Shown piece after piece: positions 50,951 to 62,080 of a stretch of 64,000 nt of DNA. Position numbers and translations under genes: made by a program. Position 1 is the stretch's first letter; each line of letters starts with the position of its first letter. Below the pieces are notes generated by a model. That model was not told the DNA's origin. It ran no database searches and worked only from the letters and a program-made list of their open reading frames with translations. This stretch comes from Rostratula benghalensis (lineage: Eukaryota > Chordata > Aves > Charadriiformes > Rostratulidae), in NCBI GenBank assembly GCA_013399305.1, contig VXAI01000068.1:124001-188000 (forward strand). Reading direction: 5' to 3'.

Positions 50951-52283
50951 TAGTAGAAATAACCATCTTATAGATTATAGATTCTCAGCTGCATTCTGTA
51001 GTTTGAAATTTGGAATAGCATGAGCCTGAAGCAAGGCAGGTACAGTTTTGGCTAAGCATGAATTCGAGAGAGGTACCGTGTCAAAAGTGCACGATGAAAA
51101 ATCTCTGCTTTTTCTGACCCTGGCCTTTAATACTTTCTCACGATGCTTCTGTGTTGGGAAACCAGAGGTTGTGTTTGATTGATTCCATCATCTCCTGCTG
51201 GAGGATGTCACAAGGACTCTCTTGCCTCTCCTTACCCCCCACTGAAGTACAGGCACTTTCTTTGAAGGCACTTCACCTGGACTCACTCTACCCTGGGCAG
51301 GTATTGCCAAAATATGGTGCAGTTTTCTTCATGCTGGGAAAGTGCAGTGAGCCTTGAGAAACTGTGACCAATCAGAAATGGCCATCCCAGGCAATTTAGC
51401 AGCCAAAGAAATCTGGATCTAGCATGAATGGCCATCCTCTTTTCAGCCTCTCTGCTCCTGGGGCACATTCTGGAGGAGCTGGGGAAAGAAGCAGTGATCT
51501 GTCCTTCTGCCCCTTCCTGGCCATCCCTGTGTTTAACCTTGGTACCTTCACCAAGCTCAATCTTACCTTCTCCCCCCCACTCATGGATGGACATCATGGC
51601 CCATGCTGACAGAGGTGCCTGATGTCCCAGGCTGGGGCTGCCCTGGCCACCCTCACAGCCCCTGGATCACCCTTCCATAGCTCAGCTTTTTTATAATTTC
51701 TCATTTAGCCATCTATTAAGGGGCAGTTGCACCATGGAGACAGATTTTCTTTTTCCTGAGGCAGAATCTCCTGAGTGCAGCATGAGGAGCGCTGCTTCCA
51801 TCCTCTTTGCCCTCCAAGCAGTGTCCTGGTGTGAGGGTTTGAAACACTGAGATGGTACATGACCCTAATTGCAGCCAGTAGTTCTGACTATTTTTCCACC
51901 AACTGCCAAGGCCAGGAATTATTGTGGCTTTTGAAGGGAAGAAAAGACACCATCCATCTTTTATACTCTTATCATTCTTGCACTGATGTAAAAAATACAC
52001 TGAAGTTTATTTTGAGGAAGAACACTTTTAAATTCCCTTTCCCGAAGTTCACTTGATAAGGCTGTCAGAAGTGGCTGTCTGTTAAAGGAAGAGGGAAGAG
52101 GAGTAAACAAGATAAAAACCTACTCATCTTTATTTGCATTAGAGGTTTTAGCACGAGCAGCAGCACCTGGGTAGGATTCTGAGGGAGAAGCGTGTGCTGC
52201 TTGAACATCTCAACGCACAGCTTTGCTTAGCTTATATTTTTTATTCCTGGAAGGTGGTAGGAATTGTGGGCAGGAAGACTTGG

Positions 52284-52629
52284 GACATTAATGTTTATAA
52301 ATATGTGAAGGGTGAGTGTCAGGAGGATGGAGCCAGGCTCTTCTCAGCGACGGCCAATGATAGGACAAGGGGCAATGGGTGCAAGCTGGAACATAGGAGG
52401 TTCCACTGAAATATGAGAAAAAACTTCTTCACGGTGAGGGTGACGGAGCACTGGAAGGGGCTGCCCAGAGAGGTTGTGGAGTCTCCTTCTCTGGAGACAT
52501 TCAAAGCCTGCCTGGACATGTTCCTGTGTGACCTGATCTAGGTGTTCCTGCTGTGGCAGGGGGATTGGACTGGATGATCTTTCAAGTTCCTTTCCAATCC
52601 CTGATATTCTGTGATTCTGTGATTCTGTG
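52284..52629 (+). mobile_element. CR1 LINE 3' fragment
   Basis: About 346 bp and closely similar to 8025-8359: TGTCAGGAGGATGGAG, GACGGAGCACTGGAAGGGGC, GGAGACATTCAAAGCCTGCC, and tail GATATTCTGTGATTCTGTGA. Same subfamily as 7690-8359, 9527-10097 and the 39-base tail at 2755. Confidence 0.95.
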
Positions 52630-52861
52630 CTGGCTTCTTCCACTGATGTTGGCAGATGATTGAGACCCGATACCTTTTAGAGCCATTTTGCAGACAAATG
52701 TCTTCTACAAAATGAGGCACAAGTCTCCTGTTAAATAGAGTTTTTTTGGACTGAAGTTCATCTTTATTTGTAAGCCAAGTTGCCTCTCATAGCAACATGC
52801 TTGTAAGAAAACTGAAAGTACATAGGAATTTGTCTTAATCACATGAATAAGTTAGTTGCTT

Positions 52862-53055
52862 CATAGAATTTTTTTGGTTGGAAGAGACCTTTGAAGATCA
52901 TCAAGTCCAACCATTATCCCAGTGCTGCCAATTTACCACTAGGAGCATGTCCCTCAGCTCCACATCTACACATCCTTGAAACACCTCCAGGGATGGTGAC
53001 TCAACCACTTCCCCGGGCAACCTGTTCCAATGCTTGGCAACCCTCTTCCATTAAT
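52862..53055 (-). mobile_element. CR1 LINE 3' fragment, antisense
   Basis: TTGGTTGGAAGAGACCTTTG, AAGATCATCAAGTCCAACCA, CATGTCCCTCAGCTCCACAT and CAACCTGTTCCAATGCTTGG. About 190 bp. It differs from the other antisense copies in its ATTATCCCAGTGCTGCC segment, so it is a separate subfamily. It faces the plus-strand copy ending at 52629 tail to tail. Confidence 0.93.
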
Positions 53056-54510
53056 CAAGGATATAACTGCTGTCACTCCATCGGGGCGAGGTGGGAAGGT
53101 GGAAAGGCTGGAGGAGGGGAGCAGGATGTTGCACCTCCCTCCTTGTTGTGCTTTGCGGGTGCCTGCTCTTCTTGGGGAAGGAGAGCGCCTGCCCTGTGCT
53201 AATGCGAGTTGCCCAAATGAATACCCTTCTGCAGGCAAATGCACTGGGAACTGCTGAAAATTGGTCTTTGTTGAGCCCACCCTGAAAGTCGAACAGCTTC
53301 TTGACATGTAGCAGGGCAGTGGAAATTTTTAATTAAAGTTTTCTAGTTGGGACAAGTTTTTTATGTTAGGATTTTTATTTAGCAGGCTGCACTAAAAACT
53401 ATCTGTATTTGTTTAGAGATTATAAATTCCCCCCAGAGCTCTCCTTTGCTTTGTCCTGTTGACTTCAAGATACCAGAGTTGCCAAAGCTGAGATTTTCCC
53501 ACTAATAAGGGAGCTTTCAGCTACTGTCTGTGCTTTCTGTCCTTTCTCTTGGATTCAGTGCCTCGGAGAAGGTGAAAACACATTGCATGGTGCATCCCAG
53601 GGTATATTTCCCTTGGGGACTGTTACAAGCTGTCAGACTTTAGCACAGACTCGAGGCCCCAACACATGTAATCAAGGAGCTTTAAGCTGTTTCATGAAAA
53701 AAAATCCACACCTTCAGTCTGCGTGTAGCTAATTGTATACTGTGTAAAAATTATGATTCATCCTCTAAATGAGCTAAACCCTTCAGACCTCTAAATGTTC
53801 TTTGCGGTGTGCTAAAAATCTCAAAGTCTTTATCGTGTGAAATTATGTTTGGGTGTTTTGGGATTTTTATTGGTTGTGGGGTTGGTTGTTTTTTTTTTTT
53901 TATCATTCAAAAGCCTTCCTAAGAGATAAACAAAAGAGAACCTCAAAAATCCCTGAACTTCTGCAAAAATCCATGTACTTAACGCTTCAGAGATAAGGTG
54001 ACACGGAGTGATCGGAGCTGGGGTGGTATCCCAAAGGGAGCAATCACAGCATCCTTATCCTCTCCCTCCCATTCTGTGCTGTGCAGTCTCAGAGGCAGAC
54101 TCCTGGGCGACAAGAACAGTTTCTCTGATCTAATGTTGCCATAAATATGTAACATTTATATGTAATTTCATAAATATCTACAATTATCTATATAGCACAA
54201 CGATGCGTGTAAATGTGGGTACCTAGTACTCTTGATATGACTCACAATGGGATATTCAAAAGGCAATCAAAAATTTTATTATACTTTTTAAGGTTTGCAA
54301 ACACCTGTATTTTGGGGAAATAATCCTCTCTGACCCATTTATTTCCTTTTAATTGCACTAATCATTTCTCGATGATTTCAGTTCTCCTAAATACAGCAAT
54401 GATAACTCACTAAACGTCTGCAAAGTAGAGTAATACACGGAGTGTTGCCATTAGCTTTAAAAAGGAAATGCAATATTGAACTTTCCTTGCCTTGTTGTAG
54501 ATATAGAAAT
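53056..54510. other. LRP1B: Unique intronic sequence upstream of the exon
   Basis: Contains a T-run near 53888-53901 and A/T-rich sequence at 54140-54200. No gene or repeat is recognised. Confidence 0.65.
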
Positions 54511-54541
54511 ACGTCTAAGAAATTTTCTCTGTATTTTCTAG
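54511..54541 (+). other. LRP1B: Splice acceptor of the LRP1B exon
   Basis: A pyrimidine-rich stretch, TTTTCTCTGTATTTTCTAG, ends with the AG at 54540-54541. A plausible branch-point A lies in GTCTAAG near 54516, about 25 bases upstream. Using this AG leaves the exon in phase 1 and rebuilds the expected Cys-Pro-Glu-Glu junction. Upstream sequence to 54442 stays open in the same frame but has no similarity to LRP1B and is intronic. Confidence 0.9.
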
Positions 54542-54679
54542 GTCCTGAGGAAGCAGATTTCAAGTGCCCCCCGAATTATGTTAACTGCATCGGTACAAAC
54601 AAGTGCATTCACTTGTCCCAGCTCTGCAATGGTGTCTACGACTGCCCTGATGCCTTTGATGAAGGAGTACATTGCAGGG
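54542..54679 (+). CDS. LRP1B: LRP1B exon (probably exon 3), second LDL-receptor class A module
   Basis: LRP1B is a giant type I membrane receptor of the LDL-receptor family that binds and internalises extracellular ligands. LDLa modules are its Ca2+-dependent ligand-binding units. The exon is 138 bp (46 codons) and phase 1 at both ends. It opens by completing a split codon that becomes Cys if the previous exon ends in T, giving the last Cys of the preceding module followed by PEE. The six Cys codons of this module start at 54565, 54586, 54604, 54625, 54643 and 54673. The Ca2+-site signature [13 protein letters not shown] is intact in its acidic residues. The segment [14 protein letters not shown] is nearly identical to human LRP1B as I remember it (V for I). 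LRP1 differs clearly at the same place. Flanking exons lie outside the window. The match to LRP1B is strong; the exon number is inferred from module order. Confidence 0.93.
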
Positions 54680-54686
54680 GTAAGTA
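54677..54686 (+). other. LRP1B: Splice donor of the LRP1B exon
   Basis: The exon ends at 54679 and the intron starts GTAAGTAAAT at 54680, a near-perfect U1 match on the intron side. Reading through the donor gives a stop (TAA) at 54685-54687. The donor leaves phase 1, compatible with the following LRP1B exon starting inside a Glu codon after Cys-Arg. Confidence 0.9.
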
Positions 54687-57607
54687 AATTTCCAGAGGAA
54701 ATAATGCTTTATCCTTATTTTTTTGTGAGTTCAAAGAAAACCAGAACTTTCTGATTCTTGGGAATATGTATAAAATCAAAATGGATCAATAGAGGCGTGT
54801 TCTCATGTATGTTTTGAGTTAATTTGAAAAATACTTTGTGTAAGCAAATCCAAGTAAAAAGTCCATGCAGGTTTTCAGACTTTGTCTTTAAAGATTACTG
54901 AGCTTCTGGGATGGAAATGGTTATACCAAAAGAAAGATGAGGAAGCCCTTTCGCAGCAAACAAAGCCTGGGTACCAAGGAATTTGTCAGAATGTTGTGGG
55001 TTGTTGTTTTTTTTCTTATAATTTTAGTTGAAACAGTAAAGCCAATGAAAGGCACTGAAAAATACATCTGAACTGCTTTGAATATTGTTTTGCATTGAGG
55101 ACTTGCATTTGAGGGGATTTTATTCTTACAATCTACTGTTTAAAAGTGTAGTTACCACGTTCTGTCAAGGAGAAACCTTAATTAGAAATTGGTGGAGGTC
55201 AACTTTGTTACTATCTCGGCTCTACTACTCAGAAGACTTATTAAGGTCTGCCTTGGGGGTAGTTATAAGGTTGCCATATAAAGCCCAAATCTTGGATACC
55301 ATGATTCATTAACTTGTCAGTTATTCTCAATCAATAGACTTTAGTGCTCAGGTTGTTGGTGATCCTCAACAGATCCTCATGTTCTAAGCCAGCAATGCAG
55401 GGACAGGTCCTGGGACTCCTGCTACAATCCATTGTGACAATACACGGTAAAAGATACAATTAATGGTATAGTTCAGAAAGTTAAATTAGAATTTAAAAGT
55501 TCATGTGGACAGATTTCCAAAGCTGTCGCAGTAAAATCTAAGCCCACGCCAAAAATAAGTCATATGGAGAAGAAAAAAGAGCACAAAAAACCAAAAAAGA
55601 ATGAAAAAAAATGCTGGCTGGAATAAATCAGTGTAATACTGCTGACTTCACACTACTACAAGTAGTTATTTTTATATTACCAGACTGTCATAAAAAAATG
55701 ACAATTCTTATACACAGTGATAGGGATAATTTCTTTTCTTGACGGCTCTACTTTTGTACAGTTCTTGTCCAATGAGCAATCCACCAAATCCAAATCTGTG
55801 TCAGCATAGTGATTTTAGCACTGGTCCCAGCACCCAAAAAACCCCCAAAATCTAAACTGGGCAAAGCAGGATTTGTCCCAAACTGAAGCTTTCTGAAGTT
55901 GCAGGTGAGTGCTTTTCAGAGAACTCTTGCAATGAAATGTATGTTCCTCAATAATTCATCTATTTATATAAGTTACTCTGTATTAAATAACACAGGTTTA
56001 AAACTAAGAACCAACTCCTATGGTAGTGTAAATTAAATATGTTTGGTTTTCATATGTAGCTCTATGTATATGTAGCCTAAGCTTTGGAACATGGTAGCTC
56101 ATCAAATCCCTAATCTTTATTCATACCCTTTTAATTTATTCTCAGATACACCTTGTAAGGTTCATATTGATTCCCACTCCTTTCTTTATTATCATATATG
56201 AATATGAAAGGTTCCCAATGGTAACATTACTGTCTGTTCTAATAAATTGCTATCAAATTTTGTAAAATATACTAAACAAACATTTGCTCTAAACCACGCA
56301 GAACACACAGAGAATGAAGTTTTTTTATATTATATTTTATTGATAAAGTTTTCTCCCAGTATCTCATCTAGTAAATGGTTAACAACTCGTTAATATTGAT
56401 TTTTGTAGCAATTAAGTATTTTGACATGCTTATTAGAAGCAGTTCTGTAAATTATTAGTGGACAGATTTCTATCAACAAAGCCAAAGAATATAGAAAACA
56501 ATAATTTTACATTATGATCATGCAGTTTGATGCTAACAACTGCCAATAATCTGTCATTATGATACATTCTTCTACATTAGATATTTGGTATGGATGCAGG
56601 ATGGTTGGAATTATTCTCTCTATATACATATAAATATATATCAGAAGAATGCATGGGGAACCACTGAGACATTCTGTTGTACTTTTTTTTAAAATCCTGA
56701 ATATGCACAATGTGTATTTAGATTATCTGTGTGGCCAAAAGCTGCAGGGTTGCTTCAGAAACCTAGCTAAATAGTTAGCTTTTTCTTGCTGTTTGTAACA
56801 AAAGTGGCATTCTGATCATTTAGCTAACATTCTCTGTGTGATTTTTTTTTTTTTTTTGATTGAGGAAGAGAAGAGCAGTTTTAAATATTTAAATGCAAAC
56901 AACTCAGTTGGTCACAGAGCTGCCTATGTTAAAATAATCTATTGCTGGGGATGCTGATGGTGCTGTGTAAATAAGTCACGGTCTGTGCACCAGGAAAATA
57001 AGTTGTGATACAGGAGCCTGGGGTGTGTGACCATGGCAAAGAGCATTTTAGTGAACAGGGCACAGCTCCACAGGAGTTAAAGCTTCTAATAATGGTTAAG
57101 AACTATTGGAGTATAAGCATTCAGAAACTGGAACTGTTCTAATTTCTTTCTCTAAGTTTAACATTCTTATGTTAATTCATTACATCATGATCTCTGAGAC
57201 ATATATTCAGGCCTGCACCTATTCCTGGGCAAGTAAAAATATGATCATATCTGCAGTGTGAAATGGTAATGTATGTGAAATTTCAAGGAAATAGTAGTAA
57301 ATACAATGACATTCCTGTCTCATCATCTTTTATTTCAGGCACATATGCATTTTTGCTGGTGAATGTAATGCATAAATTCAGGAGGGGTTGTGGCAATATG
57401 AAATAAAAAATGTTTTATTATGTACGGTTGTTTCACATTATGTGTTTCAGTGTCCTTCAGAGGAGAAGGGGGCGCGTGGTTCACTGGAATTGAAACTCAC
57501 TGCGTATAATAGTGAGGAGACATCTGTAGTTGGTGATTTTGGTTTCTTTGTTATGTATTTTATTTTACTAACTAAAGAACGTTTTGGAGAGGCTGTATAA
57601 GGAAAGG

Positions 57608-57645
57608 ATATACTAAACCCTCAAAGTATATACTAAACCTTCCTA
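57608..57645. repeat. Short tandem duplication, period 20
   Basis: ATATACTAAACC occurs at 57608 and 57628 with similar flanks (CTCAAAGT, TTCCTATA). Confidence 0.8.
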
Positions 57646-60600
57646 TAAAATGTGGGCTGGGACTGTCCAGCTTTCTGAGATTCACCGGATAATTTCACCT
57701 CCACCCACTCCTGCTGAATGGGGAGCTGGTGCCCATCAGCAATTTGGAGGCTTGATAAAGCCTCAAACAAAGTTTACTTACGCCAAAACTAGACCTAGGC
57801 TTGAGTAGCTGTGGAAGAGGACTGATCCCAAACTGCTCTTGAGAATTAGGTTTCTTTCTGTAACACAGTTCTTCAGGTTTTCGTTTCTTCAGTTGTGTTT
57901 TCTGCCGCTTTTAAAACTTAGCCATGCAATGAGCTGAAAAGTCTTCTGCCAGGGGAGACTTGCCAAATTATTGCAAGCTGGACTATTTGGCTCTAGGTCT
58001 TTCCTCCCCACGGTTCATCCCAGTTCCGTATGGTGTCACCAGGGGCATCACTGTGATGGGACTGGGACTGGGTCTGGTTGTGGTCAGTAAAAGTAGGTGT
58101 CATACGGCTACAGCTTGCCCCAGCCTCTGGTTCCAAGGTCTTTTGGGGGTTAAAATACCTCTTTTTGTTCTGAAGAATTTAGGAACAGCTTGGGCAAATA
58201 TCCGTTACGGATTAGGCAGAATAACCTGGCCTTCAGCAGGTGAAGGATTAGATACAGCCTTGAGGTAATTTTGAGAGAATTAAAATCGCTGTGAATCTTA
58301 AAGGGTTTTTCTGTAGGGCTGTAGAGGTGATCTCTACAGTTTTATAGGTCAGTGCTTATATGTGTGTATTTATATATGTGACAAAAAAGATTGAAGGTGA
58401 TACACCAAACTTCATTTTTGCTCTGTCTCTGAATTAGAGCTATAGAACATTAGAACTTTTACAGAGTATAGAAATATCCTTTTTCACATAACAATCTTAA
58501 AGGAAAATTATTAATAGCTGCAGGAATAGTTATGCTAAAATTCTGGATATTCCAGTTCAGAAAATACTAAAGGAATAGTGGAAAAAAATGTAAATACTCT
58601 GCATATCTTTGGTTTATTCCAATCTAATGTAAAATGGAACATTTTTGGAACTATTACTGAGAAGCAAAACTGACATGTAATTAAGAGGCCTAGGCAGGAG
58701 CCCAGTGAAGGCACTAATTACACGCTGATGCTCTGACTTTCAAGTTGAAGTATATTTTGCATTATGGTAAAGCAGCCATTGCATGGTGCAGCCTTGAGAT
58801 GGATTGTGCTTGTTCTTTCTTGGGTTTGATGAAAGACAAGGCAGGACTTTGGGAAGGGGATGCTGTAGGGATTCCCTGGAAGTCTACTTGCACTAACACC
58901 CTGAATAGAGTTAAGCAGGTTCCTGAGGATGTTTTCTCTCATTCTAGTGGCTCCTATTGATTACCTACTGGTAGTATCCGGCCAGTATCCCAGCTCTGTG
59001 ACATGAAGGAGTCACTGGATCAGGGCTTGATGGAGCTCAGGATGTTGCTCTTCCTGGCTCTGATTCCCAGCAGCTCCCCACTGAAGATGGAGTTGCATGA
59101 AAATATGTCCGTATCTTTTCTTATCTGAAATAATGATTATTCAGATTGCTGATGCCATCTCATATTGAAATTAATCATAATTGAAAGACTGCAACATCCA
59201 GTAAAGCCCCTTCCTGTTAGGAGAACCTGGATGTCTACTTTTCTACATAACTAGCACCACTGAAAAGGTGAGCTTGGGCATAGAGGAGAATCTGCATTAC
59301 CTTCAGAAGACTAAATATCTTAATGAAAACAACTTCAAATTTTTGTTTGATCCATTAACTAGATGTAACCCAACATCTTTTAGTAGGTTAATTAAGATTA
59401 GGAAAGTCTAGGAGAGATCACAGAGGTTGCTTGAGATACCTTCTTTTATATTTAAAACCGAGATTTTGACTGAACATAATAGAATCCTTTCAGGTCTTGA
59501 GATTACTTGTATCTTTGTTAACTGTGATCTGAACCATAATCTGGTTAAAGAAATACACAAAGGCAAAATCTGCAGCATTTGGTATTAAAAAAACTGCAGA
59601 ACAGACATATAGAAGAATTGGCAGAATAATTGTTATGTTTGCAGCAGCCAATTATTTATCTGTGTAGGCATTTTGAATGAATTGTTATCATAAGGCAAAG
59701 ATAAATGCTGCTATTACCAGATCATGTTTTTGTTCTGGCTCTTCTACAGCTGGAACACTGGGAAATATTCAGTAGTTTTTACCAGAGGGGAAAATACAAA
59801 TTTCAGAATTTTATGGAAACTTCAGGCCTTTCAAGAGTGAGGCAAAATTATAAAAGTGGAAGTTATGGAGCTACAGTTAGATCCTACTGTTTTTTTTTTT
59901 TATTGGTTTGTTTATTTATTTCTTTGATTCTCATGTGTAACAAAGTAACAAAGGAAACCTAAATTAATCTAGAATTAGAAAAGTCCCCTGCATTTTCTTA
60001 TGAGACTGTTCCTGGAAGTATTTGACACCTGCAAAAGAAATCCCTGTAAGCTCATTTGGTTTATTCTGACAAGCTTTAAATCACTCATCCTTTAAGACGC
60101 TGATGTGCAAAGTGTCACATCAGGATACGGAATCCTGGAATCCCCAGGAACTCTCATGGTGCTCCTGAGGTAGCAGTGGGGCTGCTGAAACCATCAGGTA
60201 ACTTTTGAAATGATTCCCCCTGCAACAGCTCTGGTTTTGCATCAGGCTTTTCCTTGCGGTTCCAAGACAGAAAAGAGAAAAACAAAAAAAAAAGCAGGCA
60301 CTAAAGTAAGATGATTGTAGGTATTGTTGCTTTGGAACACAGCTGATATTTATCTGGGGAAAGGCTTATTTTTTGGTTTTATTGTGTCTCCTTCTCATTT
60401 CACCATCCAAATATCCAATTTCTTGTATATTACTCTCTTTCCCATCTTTTTGTGATGTGGTTCGCTGAAATTAGCCAAGGTCATTTAGTCTATTCTGCTG
60501 TCAAGACAAAGAAGTCATGGGCGCCGTGATTTAATAACTTTCTATCACAAAATCCTGTTGCAGCAAAGCGAATGAAAGGTGTCTGACAGGGGAGAGACAT

Positions 60601-62040
60601 TTGAGTGACGTGATTTCATCCCACCTTTTACGGGCTGTCACTACAAGAGGCCAGAACACAGAGATGAACACCATTGTTAAGCTATCAGCATCGCCTGTGT
60701 GGCAAATTAAGAGCAGAAGTTAAGTGTTTGAGTGTGTTTGATAGTAATGTATGATAACAGATCATGATATAGTACATAGTTTGTACGGAGTGCTGTGATC
60801 TTGTCCACTGAAGGCATGACGTAGGCCTTGTCTTCTCCCAATCATTAAGTTCCATTTCCGAGCTGCAGTGTACATTTTCCTGACAAAAGATGTTAGATGC
60901 TGTTCCTTACTGGCAAAAATCAAGCTTTGGTCAGTTATGGCCTCCTTGAATGCAAATACTGATTATTTTTCCTATTTAGCACATGTGTTCAATACATACA
61001 CTTGCTTCAGAGTCATGGAAACCACGTTTACACTGTTGAATCGTTGCAACGTGGAGTTCTTTTTAATCTTCCTTATGAGAGAAGGGAGTAAAGATTCCAA
61101 CTCCAGTAATATATCAGGTCTTCTATGATTCTGTTGCCTAGTAAAATGCACAAAGTGTAGTAAACATGTTAATATATCATATTTTAAACAAGATTGTGGT
61201 AATTAAGAGGGCTGGTTAGTCGTGGTGGTAGACGAGTGCACAAACAGCTACAGCCAGCGTTGTAGGGGACGCAATGGAATGATCTGAGAAAGCTTTGTTC
61301 TACTTTTCAGAGATTTAGGTTAAATGGTATTTATTGTTGCCTGCAGTTGTTGTTGTTGCCTGCTGTTACTGTTTTGAGGCTGCCCTCTGCTGAGAAAAGA
61401 AAACAAACATTTAAACTCTTACTATGAGCACCTCCTTTCCAGTCTTATTGAACAATTTTTATTTTCTTTCCATTCCTTAGTGTGTATAGTTACCTGATTG
61501 GTTTTCCTTGTTACAGCTAGTAAAATTCTTATGTAAGAAATGTAAGGTTATTTTCTGTACAAAGGAATTTCAAAGTACTTTCAGGAAGGTATATACCCTG
61601 GGTATAATCTCTGTATCAGGAGTTCCAGGTATATTCACACGGCAAAAAAACTGACACTCATAAACTCACCCTGCAAGCAGGAATAGAAGCTGCCTGGCTC
61701 CAATTAGTTCACATCAGAATATACCTTAACTGCTTTTTTGATCTATAGGCATCAGAGACAGCTTTTCAGTGAGGAGAAACTAGGCCTGGCACCAAGTGCT
61801 TACAAAACATGAGTAACCTTGAGGTGGAGGGAGAATCGATAGCACAAGGTTTGTCTTCACCTATTGTCACCAATTTTTGGGGTGTGGGAGATAGCTCAGA
61901 CATACATAAATCTTACTTAGGAGGAGTAATGCTTTTTTCAGTTTCCTTTTGTGCAGTTTCTCCTTTTAAGTTTATACAGGAACTTTAAAATTTACACTTA
62001 AAATAGTGTAAGGATTCAATTAATCCTTCTTCCATTAACT

Positions 62041-62080
62041 GATTGTAAAATTTCATCTGATTGTAAAATTCCATCTGATA
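62041..62080. repeat. Short tandem duplication, period 18
   Basis: GATTGTAAAATTTCATCT is followed by the same unit with one T-to-C change. Confidence 0.88.

Larger units (their letters stand above)
42419..52283. other. LRP1B: Long CR1-free intronic stretch
   Basis: About 9.9 kb in which I recognise no transposon or gene. Simple repeats: poly-A near 45469-45483, a TTTTA/TTTAT tract at 45567-45607, poly-A near 46779-46791, CTCTT units at 47023-47040, an AAT run at 47177-47193, poly-A at 47911-47927, and A/C tracts at 49517-49556 and 50876-50950. Open frames such as 48290-48613 (minus) and 51283-51597 (minus) are short and lack known motifs. Confidence 0.58.
1..54541 (+). other. LRP1B: LRP1B intron upstream of the exon (probably intron 2), 3' part
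   Basis: No exon-like sequence for the first LDLa module or the signal peptide was found here, so this is read as one intron of at least 54.5 kb, including the N gap. Very large 5' introns are known for LRP1B in vertebrates. The content is unique A/T-rich sequence plus the CR1 fragments and low-complexity tracts listed separately. An exon hidden in the gap at 17525-18084, or a short non-conserved exon, cannot be excluded. Confidence 0.8.

Noticed and set aside
54442..54541. In-frame upstream extension of the LRP1B exon starting at a Met codon
   Set aside because: It precedes a strong splice acceptor, has no similarity to LRP1B, and the exon must begin within a Cys codon to match the family. 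It is intron read-through.
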